The notes under the pieces: model-generated
Told to the model about the DNA's origin: nothing
The model's database searches: none
Seen by the model: only the letters and a program-made list of their open reading frames with translations
Made by a program: the position numbers and the translations under genes
Source of the DNA: Gammaproteobacteria bacterium
GTDB lineage: Bacteria > Pseudomonadota > Gammaproteobacteria > Steroidobacterales > GCA-2729495
Reading direction: 5' to 3'
DNA: 64,000 nt
Assembly: GCA_024229935.1 (NCBI GenBank)
Contig: JAAERX010000051.1
Location: 62,001 to 126,000, forward strand
Part shown: positions 7,875 to 17,231 of the stretch, piece by piece
Layout of the letters: each line of letters starts with the position of its first letter
How positions within the stretch are numbered: the first letter of the stretch is position 1

Positions 7875-10544
7875 GTGACTGAATTTAATCGACATGATGA
7901 TGCGGATCCGCAGGAGACGCAGGAATGGGTTGAGTCTATAGACTCAGTATTACGAACCTCAGGTGCTGAGCGGGCGCATTACCTGCTGGAGCACATGATT
8001 GACCATGCTCGACGTTCAGGGGCTTATCTGCCTTATAGCCAGAACACGGCTTATCTGAATACTATCAATTTAGCCCAGCAGCCAGAATACCCCGGAGACC
8101 GGGAGCTTGAGCGTCGTATTGAAGCCTACATACGCTGGAATGCGATGGCGATGGTGGTACAGGCTAATCGACAGAGTTCTGAATACGGTGGCCATATAGC
8201 CAGTTATGCATCTTCAGCAACGCTTTATGAGGTGGGTTTCAATCACTTCTGGCGTGCGGCTACTGAGGAACAGCGTGGTGACCTCGTTTTTATACAGGGG
8301 CATTCCTCACCGGGTATTTATGCTCGAGCATTCCTTGAAGGCCGCTTGAGTGAAGATCAGCTCAATCATTTTCGACAGGAAGTTGATGGCAAGGGTTTGT
8401 CTTCGTATCCACACCCCTGGCTGATGCCGGATTTCTGGCAGTTCCCAACTGTATCTATGGGGCTTGGCCCCATGATGGCCATTTATCAGGCACGCTTTAT
8501 GCGTTATCTGGAGCATCGCGAGATCACTGAGCCTAGCGATCGCAAGGTTTGGGCATTTCTTGGTGATGGTGAGATGGATGAGCCGGAGTCGATGGGCGCG
8601 CTCACAATGCCTGTGCGCGAGAAGCTCGATAATCTTGTTTTTGTTATTAACTGCAATCTGCAACGTCTTGATGGGCCTGTACGTGGTAATGGCAAAATAA
8701 TTCAAGAGCTGGAGTCGGCGTTTGCTGGTGCTGGCTGGAATGTTGTCAAGGTGCTCTGGGGTTCTCGCTGGGATCCTTTACTGGAGAGGGATAAAGAAGG
8801 CTTGCTGCGCCAGGTAATGGAGGAGTGTGTTGATGGTGAATACCAGAACTTTAAGGCCATGGGCGGCGATTATGTGCGGGAGAACTTCTTTGGTAAGTAC
8901 CCTGAACTAAAAGAAATGGTTGCACATATGTCAGATGAAGAAATCTGGCGTCTTAATCGTGGTGGTCTGGATACCGTTAAGGTGTTTGCAGCCTATGACA
9001 AGGCTATGCACCATAAAGGTCGCCCAACAGTTATTCTTGCTAAGACCATCAAGGGCTTTGGTATGGGTGAGGCTGGTGAAGGCAAAATGACGGCTCACCA
9101 GACCAAGAAACTCGGTGGCGCTGACCTTAAAGCTTTCCGGGATCGTTTCAATATTCCGGTATCAGATGCTGATATCGATGAAGTACCGTATTACAAGCCA
9201 TCAGAAGACAGCGAAGAAATTCGCTACATGCATGAGCGACGTAAAGCATTGTCGGGGTATTTACCGGCACGCATTACGGATGCACCCAAACTTGAAATTC
9301 CGGCGCTGGAAGCATTTCAGCAGCAACTTGATGGTTCAGGTGAACGTGAGATTTCAACCACGATGGCGCTGGTACGCATGTTGACGAAGCTGGTCAAAGA
9401 TAAGCATATTGGTCAGAATATTGTGCCTATCGTGCCGGATGAAGCACGTACCTTTGGTATGGAGGGTATGTTCCGTCAGATAGCAATTTACTCATCAGCC
9501 GGACAGCTCTATACGCCGCAGGATTCTGAGCAATTGATGTGGTACCGCGAGGATAAAAAGGGACAGATACTCGAGGAAGGTATTAACGAGGGTGGCGCAT
9601 TCTGTTCATGGATAGCGGCAGCCACGGCATATGCTAATCACGGTGTGCCGATGATCCCGTTTTACGTCTATTACTCGATGTTTGGTTTCCAGCGTATTGG
9701 TGACTTTGCCTGGGCCGCTGGTGATCTGCAGGCACGCGGGTTTTTAATTGGCGGTACTGCCGGGCGCACAACTTTGGCGGGCGAAGGTTTGCAGCATCAG
9801 GATGGTCACAGCCTGGTGTTGTCAGCCACGATCCCCAATTGTGTTTCTTATGATCCGACTTATGCTTATGAGCTTGCCGTCATTGTGCATGATGGCATGC
9901 GTCGTATGTATGCAGAGCAGGAAAATGTTTTCTATTACGTTACCTGTATGAATGAGAATTATGTGCACCCGGCTATGCCGGATGGCGTGCAGGAGGGCAT
10001 TCTTAAGGGTATGTACCGTCTGCATGCGGTTGAAGATAACAGTAAGAAGTTGCGAGTTCAGTTGCTGGGTTCCGGCACTATTCTGCGTGAAGTTGAAGCC
10101 GCCGCAGAATACCTGCAGGACAATCATGACGTACATGCGGATGTATGGAGTGTAACCAGTTACAGTGAGTTACGTCGTGAAGGCATTGCCTGTGAGCGCT
10201 GGAACACGCGTAACCCGCTGGAAGAGCCGCGCCGCCCTTACGTGAGTGACTGTATGGCGGATGCCATGGGCCCCGTTATTGCGGTTTCTGACTATATGAG
10301 AATTGTGCCTGAGCAGATTCGTGAATGGGTGCAGGGCAGTTACCGGGTGTTGGGTACGGATGGCTTTGGGCGTAGTGATTCGCGTCGTGCTTTACGCAAG
10401 CACTTTGAGGTTAATAGAGACAATATAGTCATTGCAGTCCTGAAGTCACTGGCTGATCAGGGTGCTATCAAACCCGAACAGGTTGCAAAAGAAATTGAAG
10501 TGCTGGGGTTGGACCCGGAAAAACCTAACCCGGTTGATGTCTAA
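7875..10544 (+). CDS. aceE: Pyruvate dehydrogenase E1 component, homodimeric type
   Basis: The thiamine diphosphate-dependent E1 subunit decarboxylates pyruvate and acetylates the lipoyl group of AceF. The 889-residue length matches the homodimeric gammaproteobacterial type. The TPP motif starts at GDG 230-232 and ends at the NCN of residues 259-261. Other E1 segments, such as IQGHSSPGIYARAFLEGRL and the active-site loop TIKGFGMGEAGEG, are intact. The start is GTG 7875, with only a weak AGG upstream. It is first in an operon with aceF and lpdA. No pdhR-like regulator is adjacent. Confidence 0.97.
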   Translation: MTEFNRHDDADPQETQEWVESIDSVLRTSGAERAHYLLEHMIDHARRSGAYLPYSQNTAYLNTINLAQQPEYPGDRELERRIEAYIRWNAMAMVVQANRQSSEYGGHIASYASSATLYEVGFNHFWRAATEEQRGDLVFIQGHSSPGIYARAFLEGRLSEDQLNHFRQEVDGKGLSSYPHPWLMPDFWQFPTVSMGLGPMMAIYQARFMRYLEHREITEPSDRKVWAFLGDGEMDEPESMGALTMPVREKLDNLVFVINCNLQRLDGPVRGNGKIIQELESAFAGAGWNVVKVLWGSRWDPLLERDKEGLLRQVMEECVDGEYQNFKAMGGDYVRENFFGKYPELKEMVAHMSDEEIWRLNRGGLDTVKVFAAYDKAMHHKGRPTVILAKTIKGFGMGEAGEGKMTAHQTKKLGGADLKAFRDRFNIPVSDADIDEVPYYKPSEDSEEIRYMHERRKALSGYLPARITDAPKLEIPALEAFQQQLDGSGEREISTTMALVRMLTKLVKDKHIGQNIVPIVPDEARTFGMEGMFRQIAIYSSAGQLYTPQDSEQLMWYREDKKGQILEEGINEGGAFCSWIAAATAYANHGVPMIPFYVYYSMFGFQRIGDFAWAAGDLQARGFLIGGTAGRTTLAGEGLQHQDGHSLVLSATIPNCVSYDPTYAYELAVIVHDGMRRMYAEQENVFYYVTCMNENYVHPAMPDGVQEGILKGMYRLHAVEDNSKKLRVQLLGSGTILREVEAAAEYLQDNHDVHADVWSVTSYSELRREGIACERWNTRNPLEEPRRPYVSDCMADAMGPVIAVSDYMRIVPEQIREWVQGSYRVLGTDGFGRSDSRRALRKHFEVNRDNIVIAVLKSLADQGAIKPEQVAKEIEVLGLDPEKPNPVDV

Positions 10545-10574
10545 ACTACGGATAATGAACAGAGACAGTACACG

Positions 10575-11906
10575 ATGACGACGAGGCAAGAAGTTCTGGT
10601 ACCCGACATAGGTGATTTCGATGCAGTCGAAATTGTTGAGGTAATGGTGGCTGTTGGTGACAATGTGGCAGCAGAAGATTCACTAATCACATTAGAAACC
10701 GATAAGGCAGCGATGGATGTGCCTGCACCGATTGCTGGTAAGGTACTGGAGATGTCTGTCAGTCTTGGTGATAAGGTCTCGGAAGGTAGTCTGATCTTGG
10801 TGCTTGAGGCTGCTGAAGTGGTAGAAGCTGCCCCTGCAGAGATCTCAGCTACCGCTACTCCAGCCGTTGCTACGGGGGCAGACCCTGTTGCTTCCCCAGT
10901 AGCTGAATCCAGCAGCCAATCGGGGCCTGATACCAAGTCGGTCAGGACAACAACGCCCACAGCGCTCCCACCCATCAATGAAGCGGGGTTTGCAATCGCG
11001 CATGCGAGCCCGTCTATACGTAAGTTTGCGCGTGAACTTGGGGTGGATTTAAGTCGTGTACAGGGCAGTGGCCCTAAACAACGTATTGTCCCGGAAGATA
11101 TTAAAGCTTTTGTTAAGGCCATTATGACGGGGCAGCTGGCAGCAGCATCTGGTCCCGCTTTACCTGAAGTGCCGGTAGTTGATTTTGCCAAGTTTGGTGC
11201 CGTCGAAGAAAAACCGCTTGGGCGTATTCAGAAAATTTCCGGTCCCCGATTGCATGCCAGTTGGGTGAATCTTCCGCATGTCACGCAGAATGATGAAGCC
11301 GACATTACTGATATGGAGGCGCAGCGTCAGGCGCTTAAAGCCAGAGCGGCAGAGAAGGGTGTCAAGCTGACACCGCTGGCATTTGCCATCAGGGCCTGTG
11401 TGCAGGCGTTAGAGGAATTCCCTGTATTCAATACCTCCATGGGTCCTGATAACAAGACCCTGATATGGAAGCAATATACACATATTGGTTTTGCAGCAGA
11501 TACGCCCAATGGGCTTGTAGTCCCGGTGATTCGTGATGCGGATAAAAAAGATGTATTTGAGTTAGCTGCAGCACTTGCAGATTTGAGTGGACGGGCGCGT
11601 GAAGGCAAACTGAAAGTGGAAGAAATGCAGGGTGGCACTTTTACAGTTTCAAGTCTGGGTGGCATTGGTGGTACAGCTTTTACCCCGATTATTAATGCCC
11701 CTGAAGTAGCCATACTGGGTATGCCGCGTTCAAAAATGCAGCCAGTCTGGAATGGTGAAGAATTTGTTCCCCGCCTGATACAACCTCTGTGTTTGTCCTA
11801 TGACCACCGGGTTATTGATGGGGCGACGGGTGTGCGCTTTACAACATACCTCGCAGCCCGACTTGGTGATGCTGAAGGATTGATTGGCAGACGTCGCGAT
11901 GACTGA
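10575..11906 (+). CDS. aceF: Dihydrolipoamide acetyltransferase, pyruvate dehydrogenase E2
   Basis: Core subunit that transfers the acetyl group to CoA. It has one lipoyl domain (about 1-80, with lipoyl Lys44 in ETDKAAMDVP), an Ala/Pro/Thr-rich linker, a peripheral-subunit-binding domain (about 140-175, starting ASPSIRKFAREL), and the catalytic domain with HRVIDG at His411-Asp415. A single lipoyl domain is fewer than the three of E. coli; the second in this complex is on the E3 subunit encoded next door. It follows aceE by 30 bases and its end overlaps the lpdA start by 8 bases. Confidence 0.97.
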   Translation: MTTRQEVLVPDIGDFDAVEIVEVMVAVGDNVAAEDSLITLETDKAAMDVPAPIAGKVLEMSVSLGDKVSEGSLILVLEAAEVVEAAPAEISATATPAVATGADPVASPVAESSSQSGPDTKSVRTTTPTALPPINEAGFAIAHASPSIRKFARELGVDLSRVQGSGPKQRIVPEDIKAFVKAIMTGQLAAASGPALPEVPVVDFAKFGAVEEKPLGRIQKISGPRLHASWVNLPHVTQNDEADITDMEAQRQALKARAAEKGVKLTPLAFAIRACVQALEEFPVFNTSMGPDNKTLIWKQYTHIGFAADTPNGLVVPVIRDADKKDVFELAAALADLSGRAREGKLKVEEMQGGTFTVSSLGGIGGTAFTPIINAPEVAILGMPRSKMQPVWNGEEFVPRLIQPLCLSYDHRVIDGATGVRFTTYLAARLGDAEGLIGRRRDD

Positions 11907-13662
11907 TGTAATTGAGGTCAAAGTACCTGACATTGGTGATTTTACTGATGTAGAGGTTATCGAAGTGCATGTCAAAGCAGGCGATGAAGTCGCTGCTGAA
12001 GATTCACTGATCACACTCGAGACTGAGAAAGCAGCGATGGATGTGCCTGTGCCATCAGCAGGTCGCGTGGAAGAGATATTTATCTCGGTGGGTGACAAGG
12101 TTTCTGAAGGTACGGTGATCATAAAGCTTACTGCAGCCGATAGTACTGTGGGGTTAGACTCCGCCGCTCCCGCAGAAGTTAATACTTCCAGTCAAACGGA
12201 GGTCGACCCCAAACAGGTTGCTATTCCCCCCAACAGTTACACTGGTAAAGCTGATAATGAAACCTCTTTATTGATTCTTGGTGCTGGCCCAGGTGGCTAT
12301 ACGGCTGCATTCCGTGCAGCGGATCTTGGTATGGATGTCACCCTGGTTGAGCGCTGGCCATCCCTGGGTGGTGTTTGCCTTAATGTGGGCTGTATTCCGT
12401 CAAAGGCATTATTACATGCGGCTAAGGTCATCGAAGAAGCGCATGAGATGAGTGAATTTGGCGTGAAATTCGCTGCGCCTGAAATTAACACCATTAAATT
12501 ACGTGACTGGAAGCAGAGCGTTGTTGACCGGCTGACCGGAGGGCTTGCTGGTTTAGCTAAACAACGTAAGGTGAAAGTTGTACAGGGTACGGGGACCTTT
12601 CTATCGCCCCAGCATGTTCGGGTAGAAGGTGATACGGGCAGCCAGGTAATAGCGTTTCAACAATGCATTATTGCGGCTGGTTCAGAACCCGCCATGATTC
12701 CTGGTTTGCCTGATGACCCACGAATTATTGATTCTTCCGGTGCGTTAGAGCTTGAAGATATGCCCAAGCGTATGCTGGTTATTGGTGGCGGCATTATTGG
12801 TCTGGAAATGGCAACGGTTTACGATGCGCTCGGCGTACAAGTGTCAGTTGTTGAGCTTACAAAAACGCTGGTTCCTGGCTGTGATCCTGATTTGCTACGT
12901 CCGCTGGAGAAACGCATCAAGGGCCGCTATGAAGCGATATACAAGGGTGTAGGTGTAACGGGTGTTGCGGCCGAGAAGGCTGGGCTGTTGGTTTCCTTTG
13001 AGGGTAACGGTGCCCCTGAACCACAATTGTATGACAAGGTATTGGTTGCTGTTGGCCGCTCTGCTAATGGCGGCAAGATTGGCGCTGAACTGGCAGGAGT
13101 CAAGGTTAGTGAGCGTGGCATTATTGATGTGGATAAGCAGCAACGCACCAATGTTCCGCATATTTTTGCAATTGGCGATATTGTTGGTCAGCCTATGCTG
13201 GCGCACAAGGCAACACATGAAGGCAAAGTTGCGGCTGAAGTTGCGGCTGGAGAAAAATCCTATTTTGATGCCCGTGTTATTCCTGGAGTTGCCTATACGG
13301 ACCCTGAAATTGCCTGGGTTGGTGTGACTGAAACTGAAGCAAAAGCGCAGGGGCTTGATTACGGTAAAGGGGCTTTCCCCTGGGCAGCCAGCGGTCGTGC
13401 ATTATCTGTTGCTCGTGATGAAGGCGTAACAAAAATTATCTTTGACAATAAAACAAATAAAATTATTGGTTGTGGGATAGTTGGACCAAACGCAGGGGAA
13501 TTAATTGCAGAAGCCTGTCTTGCTATTGAAATGGGCTGTGATGCCACTGATATTGGCCTGACAATTCATCCTCACCCTACGCTGTCTGAGACTGTCGGTA
13601 TGGCGGCAGAAGCCTTTGAGGGTACGTTGACAGATCTGTATATCCCCAAACGTAAGAAGTAA
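11899..13662 (+). CDS. lpdA: Dihydrolipoyl dehydrogenase (E3) with N-terminal lipoyl domain
   Basis: The flavoprotein reoxidises dihydrolipoyl groups with NAD+. At 587 residues it is longer than ordinary E3 because residues 1-80 form a lipoyl domain with modified Lys44 in ETEKAAMDVP, followed by a linker to about 120. The E3 part has the FAD fold GAGPGGYTAA, the redox pair Cys160 and Cys165 in GGVCLNVGC, an NAD-binding GGGIIGLE, and the C-terminal HPHPTLSET with the catalytic His-Glu pair. I chose ATG 11899, which overlaps the aceF stop, over TTG 11884. This domain layout is known in some beta- and gammaproteobacteria. Confidence 0.96.
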   Translation: MTDVIEVKVPDIGDFTDVEVIEVHVKAGDEVAAEDSLITLETEKAAMDVPVPSAGRVEEIFISVGDKVSEGTVIIKLTAADSTVGLDSAAPAEVNTSSQTEVDPKQVAIPPNSYTGKADNETSLLILGAGPGGYTAAFRAADLGMDVTLVERWPSLGGVCLNVGCIPSKALLHAAKVIEEAHEMSEFGVKFAAPEINTIKLRDWKQSVVDRLTGGLAGLAKQRKVKVVQGTGTFLSPQHVRVEGDTGSQVIAFQQCIIAAGSEPAMIPGLPDDPRIIDSSGALELEDMPKRMLVIGGGIIGLEMATVYDALGVQVSVVELTKTLVPGCDPDLLRPLEKRIKGRYEAIYKGVGVTGVAAEKAGLLVSFEGNGAPEPQLYDKVLVAVGRSANGGKIGAELAGVKVSERGIIDVDKQQRTNVPHIFAIGDIVGQPMLAHKATHEGKVAAEVAAGEKSYFDARVIPGVAYTDPEIAWVGVTETEAKAQGLDYGKGAFPWAASGRALSVARDEGVTKIIFDNKTNKIIGCGIVGPNAGELIAEACLAIEMGCDATDIGLTIHPHPTLSETVGMAAEAFEGTLTDLYIPKRKK

Positions 13663-13765
13663 CTTCTTCAGCCTGTTACTCGGGCAGGCCGCGTTTCAAC
13701 GTTATACTCAGACCATAAATAACGATAGTTTAAGAGGGTGATGCCTCGGTGTGGAGAGAAATTGA

Positions 13766-14383
13766 ATGAGAAAAACACTATGGATTTTTATTGGACTGGT
13801 TGGGTTAACGCTGAGTATCAGTCATGCTGCACTGGCTGATGAGGAATTTGCTGCCAATGTTGAAAGTCTTCAGCCTTATTATATTAAGGATGGTGTTGAT
13901 CTAAGTGTTTATACCAAGGTGTTGGTTGACAGCCTGGATGTAGTAGATGCTCGTGTTATTGCCCCGCCCTGGTATCAGGGTGACCATAAAAAACCGGCGA
14001 AGTGGGAACTTAGTAAGAAAGATATTGAATTTCTGCGCAAAAGCTATCGGGCCGCTATGTTGCAGGAGTTAGAAACCAAGGGTGGTTATCCGGTTGTTGC
14101 TGAGATGGCTGCTGATGTGCTTATTCTGGATATGGAAATAGTTACCCTCATGCCTTATGTTCGTAAGGGTGAAAAAGTGCAGGTACGCGGTTTTGGTGAA
14201 ATGACTGTACAGGCAACCTTACGTGATGGAATGACCGGTGAGCTGTTGGCTATATTTGAAGGTTCTCAGGATATAGGCACTGAATATCAGCAGAGTACCC
14301 GCCTGAATGCTGAGAATAACCTTAAAGCATTATTTCAAGTGTGGGGCGCACGTATGCGTAAGGTGATGGACGATAATCGCTGA
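13766..14383 (+). CDS. Exported DUF3313-like protein
   Basis: A 205-residue protein with an N-terminal hydrophobic segment and a likely signal peptidase I site after SHAALA. The pattern of YTKVLVDSLDV near residue 48, then a helical region, then alternating beta segments ending in an ELLAIFEG motif, resembles DUF3313 outer-membrane-associated proteins. Unlike most of those it has no lipobox Cys, so it is probably periplasmic. It lies 103 bases after lpdA on the same strand and converges with nth. The function is unknown and the family assignment is by eye. Confidence 0.6.
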   Translation: MRKTLWIFIGLVGLTLSISHAALADEEFAANVESLQPYYIKDGVDLSVYTKVLVDSLDVVDARVIAPPWYQGDHKKPAKWELSKKDIEFLRKSYRAAMLQELETKGGYPVVAEMAADVLILDMEIVTLMPYVRKGEKVQVRGFGEMTVQATLRDGMTGELLAIFEGSQDIGTEYQQSTRLNAENNLKALFQVWGARMRKVMDDNR

Positions 14384-14401
14384 GCTATAGGTGCTGAACG
14401 T

Positions 14402-15064
14402 TTAATTTATAGCCTCTTTAAGCTCGGGTAGTTTGCTGGTTTTACCCTTAAATTCACATAGCTCATTTATAACGCACACTGGGCAATCGGGTTTGCGTGC
14501 TTTGCATACATATCGTCCGTGCAGTATTAGCCAATGATGTGCACCCTGTTTGTACTCATCAGGTGTGAACTTCAACAGTTTTTTTTCGACTTCCAGTGGT
14601 GTTTTTCCAACTGCAATTTTTGTACGGTTGCCAACCCGGTAAATATGGGTGTCTACTGCAATTGTGGGTTGGCCAAACGCTGTATTAAGAATGACATTGG
14701 CGGTTTTTCGCCCGACCCCTGGAAGGGCCTCAAGGTCCTGGCGATTATCAGGTACCTGGCTGTTATGTAATTCGATTAGCATCTGGCAGGTTTTAAGTAT
14801 ATTTTTCGCCTTGGTGTTAAAGAGGCCAATAGTTTTAATATAGGACTTGAGGCCAGCCTCATTCAAGGCAAGAATTTTTTCAGGAGTATTGGCAACTGGG
14901 TAAAGCTTTTTTGTAGCTTTATTAACTCCTATATCAGTTGCCTGAGCTGAGAGTATGACTGATATCAGTAACTCAAAAGGGCTGCTGTAGCTTAGTTCTG
15001 TTTCTGGTTTGGGTGTGTGCTCAGCCAGCCTGTGAAATATTTCAGCGCGCTTACTTGCATTCAT
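14402..15064 (-). CDS. nth: Endonuclease III
   Basis: A DNA glycosylase with AP-lyase activity that removes oxidised pyrimidines. At 220 residues it is of standard length. The helix-hairpin-helix LPGVGRKTANVILN holds the catalytic Lys. The catalytic Asp follows in VDTHIYRV. The C-terminal [4Fe-4S] cysteines are in VCKARKPDCPVCVINELC. Its start overlaps the rnfE stop by 4 bases (ATGA), the same rnfE-nth coupling known from E. coli and Pseudomonas, so they are translationally linked. Confidence 0.97.
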   Translation of the reverse strand: MNASKRAEIFHRLAEHTPKPETELSYSSPFELLISVILSAQATDIGVNKATKKLYPVANTPEKILALNEAGLKSYIKTIGLFNTKAKNILKTCQMLIELHNSQVPDNRQDLEALPGVGRKTANVILNTAFGQPTIAVDTHIYRVGNRTKIAVGKTPLEVEKKLLKFTPDEYKQGAHHWLILHGRYVCKARKPDCPVCVINELCEFKGKTSKLPELKEAIN

Positions 15065-15741
15065 ATGTCAGTTATTTCCGGCTGTTGTGGGCATTTGCTG
15101 CTGCGTTTTGCGTTGTATTTGTCTATAAGGTTACGAAGAGCTATTAAAAGTCCAAGACCAAGAAATGCACCAGGAGGCAGTAAAGCAAGCAAAAAGCCTT
15201 GGCCATCAGGAGTGATCAGGAGCCCTTCACGGGTAAAACTATTGCCAAGTAATATTGACCCTCCGGCAAACAAGCTACCACTTCCAATTAGTTCTCTGAG
15301 CCCACCAAGTAAAATTAATACAGCAGCAAATCCAAGCCCATGGGCAATACCATCAATAACAGCAGCAATAGCCGACTGTTTTGAGGCGAAAGACTCAGCT
15401 CTCGCTAGTATTACGCAGTTGGTAACAATCAGAGGGATGAAAATCCCAAGATTAAGCCAAAGTTTGAAAAACCATGCCTGAGTAATAAGGTCGATAATGG
15501 TTACTAATAATGCTATGACCAGAATAAATACAGGCAAACGGATATCCTGCGGGATCCAGGGGCGCAGCAAAGATACGATAAAGTTACTTAAAGTGAGGAC
15601 GATTAGTGTGGCAAGCCCGAGCCCCAGCCCATTTACCAGTGAGTTACTGACAGCCAGCAGCGGGCAGATGCCCAGAAACTGGATCAGCCCTGGATTATTA
15701 TTCCAGAGGCCATTTGCAAGTATCTGATTATATTGGCCCAT
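15061..15741 (-). CDS. rnfE: Electron transport complex subunit RsxE/RnfE
   Basis: An integral membrane subunit of the Rnf/Rsx complex, which moves electrons between NADH and ferredoxin-type carriers, coupled to ion transport. The 226 residues hold six predicted transmembrane segments. Conserved stretches are GICPLLAVSNSLVNGLGLG near the N-terminus and FIPLIVTNCVILARAE in the middle. It is separated from rnfABCDG (27959 to 23681) by about 7.9 kb of respiratory genes, although it is on the same strand and in the order expected. It must therefore have its own promoter upstream of 15741. Confidence 0.95.
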   Translation of the reverse strand: MGQYNQILANGLWNNNPGLIQFLGICPLLAVSNSLVNGLGLGLATLIVLTLSNFIVSLLRPWIPQDIRLPVFILVIALLVTIIDLITQAWFFKLWLNLGIFIPLIVTNCVILARAESFASKQSAIAAVIDGIAHGLGFAAVLILLGGLRELIGSGSLFAGGSILLGNSFTREGLLITPDGQGFLLALLPPGAFLGLGLLIALRNLIDKYNAKRSSKCPQQPEITDI

Positions 15742-15928
15742 TAATGTGGAAGCTCATAATTAAGGGAAGGCTGAAGTGTAAGCTACATGAGCTACCTGAG
15801 CCAATTATCAAGCGATTTTTCTGCTGGTATTTTGGGGTTGGACTGACTACCATTGTGCGCGGCTCATACTAAGGCCGGTTTTAAAAATCTAACATCAAAT
15901 TTTGGAAAATGACTTTAGGATGTTGTTT

Positions 15929-16555
15929 ATGCACAGCAAATTATTTATGTACCGTAAATGGCAGTTTTCACTTGCTATAGTTGCGGCAGTTTTATCAGTG
16001 CAGGCATTTGCCGCTGGCGATGCAGCCCGAGGCAAGCTTCTGACCGATACATGCAAAGGATGTCATGCGGTTGATAGTTACGCAAATGCTTATCCTGCCT
16101 ACCATGTGCCATATATAGCCGGACAAAGTGCGGACTATACAGTTTCAGCACTGACTCTATACAGGGATGGTAATCGTACCCACCCAACAATGCGGGCTCA
16201 GGCAGCAACACTTTCTGATCAGGATATTCAGGATATCGCTGCATATTTATCCAGTGCTGTTAAACAGCCTGACCCTGCCGCTACTGTTCGCGGTGTCGCT
16301 CCTTCTGCTGCAGTAGCTTGTACTGCTTGTCATGGCGCTGCAGGTATAAGCTTGATTCCAATGAATCCGTATCTGGCAGGACAGCAACTTGATTATCTTG
16401 AGCAAGCTGTTTTGCAGTATAAGAATGGTGATCGTAAAGGCCCTAATGCGATAGCTATGCAGGCTCAGGTAAATGCACTTGCTGAAGAAGACCTCAAAGC
16501 TACTCTGGCCTTTTTTGCTGCTCAGGATGGCCTTGAGATCCTGCCAATGAACTAA
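15929..16555 (+). CDS. Diheme cytochrome c4-like protein
   Basis: A periplasmic electron carrier with two CxxCH heme sites, CKGCH and CTACH, in two halves that look duplicated, as in cytochrome c4. Axial Met candidates follow in THPTMRAQA and IAMQAQV. A signal peptide ends near QAFAAG. I chose ATG 15929 because AGGA at 15917-15920 has proper spacing; the frame is open further upstream to TTG 15902. The product is 208 residues. In other bacteria cytochrome c4 donates to terminal oxidases, and the neighbouring aa3 oxidase suggests the same here (inference). It ends at a bidirectional terminator. Confidence 0.88.
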   Translation: MHSKLFMYRKWQFSLAIVAAVLSVQAFAAGDAARGKLLTDTCKGCHAVDSYANAYPAYHVPYIAGQSADYTVSALTLYRDGNRTHPTMRAQAATLSDQDIQDIAAYLSSAVKQPDPAATVRGVAPSAAVACTACHGAAGISLIPMNPYLAGQQLDYLEQAVLQYKNGDRKGPNAIAMQAQVNALAEEDLKATLAFFAAQDGLEILPMN

Positions 16556-16578
16556 GGCATGTCTCGATGCAAAAATTT

Positions 16579-16612
16579 AAAGGCCGGTCATCTTTGATGT
16601 TCGGCCTTTTTT
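16579..16612 (+). terminator. Bidirectional terminator between cytochrome c4 and the fixJ-like gene
   Basis: AAAGGCCG (16579-16586) pairs with CGGCCTTT (16602-16609), with T-runs on both sides. It lies between two convergent genes and can serve both. Confidence 0.75.
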
Positions 16613-16619
16613 AATGCGT

Positions 16620-17231
16620 TTAGTTTTCCAGCAGTAAGGACATACGTACCAGAGCGGCCAAAGAACGTGCTGCCATTTTTTCCATGACACGGGCACGATG
16701 GATTTCAACGGTTCGCTGGCTGACTTCAAGATCCAGAGCAATTACTTTATTAGCCTGCCCCTTGACTACGCATTGCATGACTTCAGTCTCACGTGGGGTA
16801 AGAGTGGCGTAACGCTCAGTAACATGCCGCTTTTGTAGAACCTCTTCTTTATTTTCCTCATTACTTGATAATGCCTCGGCAACCCGATCCATCAGTTCCT
16901 GATCACGAAATGGTTTTTGAATGAAATCAAAAGCACCAAGTTGCATTGCTTCTACGGCCATGGGTACATCGCCATGGCCGGTAATGAAAATAATGGGTAG
17001 TGTGCAGTCGCGTTCAGACAGAAGTTTTTGTACTTCAAGGCCACTGGTGCCTGGCATGCGTATATCCAGGATAATGCAACCCTGCCAGTCAGCATCAAAC
17101 TCAAGTAAAAACTTGTCACCTGATTCAAAACCTATGGCTTCAATATCCACTGTTTTGAATAACAGGCACAATGAATCACGTACGGCATCGTCATCATCGA
17201 CGATAAAAACCCTGCTTTTTTCTACAGACAT
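16620..17231 (-). CDS. FixJ-family response regulator (LuxR-type HTH)
   Basis: A 203-residue transcription regulator. The receiver domain (about 1-125) has the acidic pair DDDD near residue 12, the phosphoacceptor Asp56 in LDIRMPG, a Thr/Ser switch in FITGHGD and the Lys of QKPFRD. The C-terminal LuxR-type helix-turn-helix is LTPRETEVMQCVVKGQANK through SQRTVEIHRARVMEKM. It starts directly at the end of the sensor kinase gene, so the two form a pair. The closest characterised model is FixJ, which activates genes for respiration under low oxygen. Its targets here are unknown; the adjacent oxidase and cytochrome c4 genes are natural candidates. Confidence 0.93.
   Translation of the reverse strand: MSVEKSRVFIVDDDDAVRDSLCLLFKTVDIEAIGFESGDKFLLEFDADWQGCIILDIRMPGTSGLEVQKLLSERDCTLPIIFITGHGDVPMAVEAMQLGAFDFIQKPFRDQELMDRVAEALSSNEENKEEVLQKRHVTERYATLTPRETEVMQCVVKGQANKVIALDLEVSQRTVEIHRARVMEKMAARSLAALVRMSLLLEN

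Noticed and set aside
10541-11191. 216-residue open frame on the minus strand across the start of aceF
   Set aside because: It is antisense to a certain gene, very rich in Ser, Thr and Ala with no family features, and is a mirror of the Ala/Pro-rich linker codons of aceF.
13671-13692. Possible hairpin after lpdA (GCCTG with CAGGC)
   Set aside because: Short stem with a long loop and no T-run, so it is not a convincing terminator.
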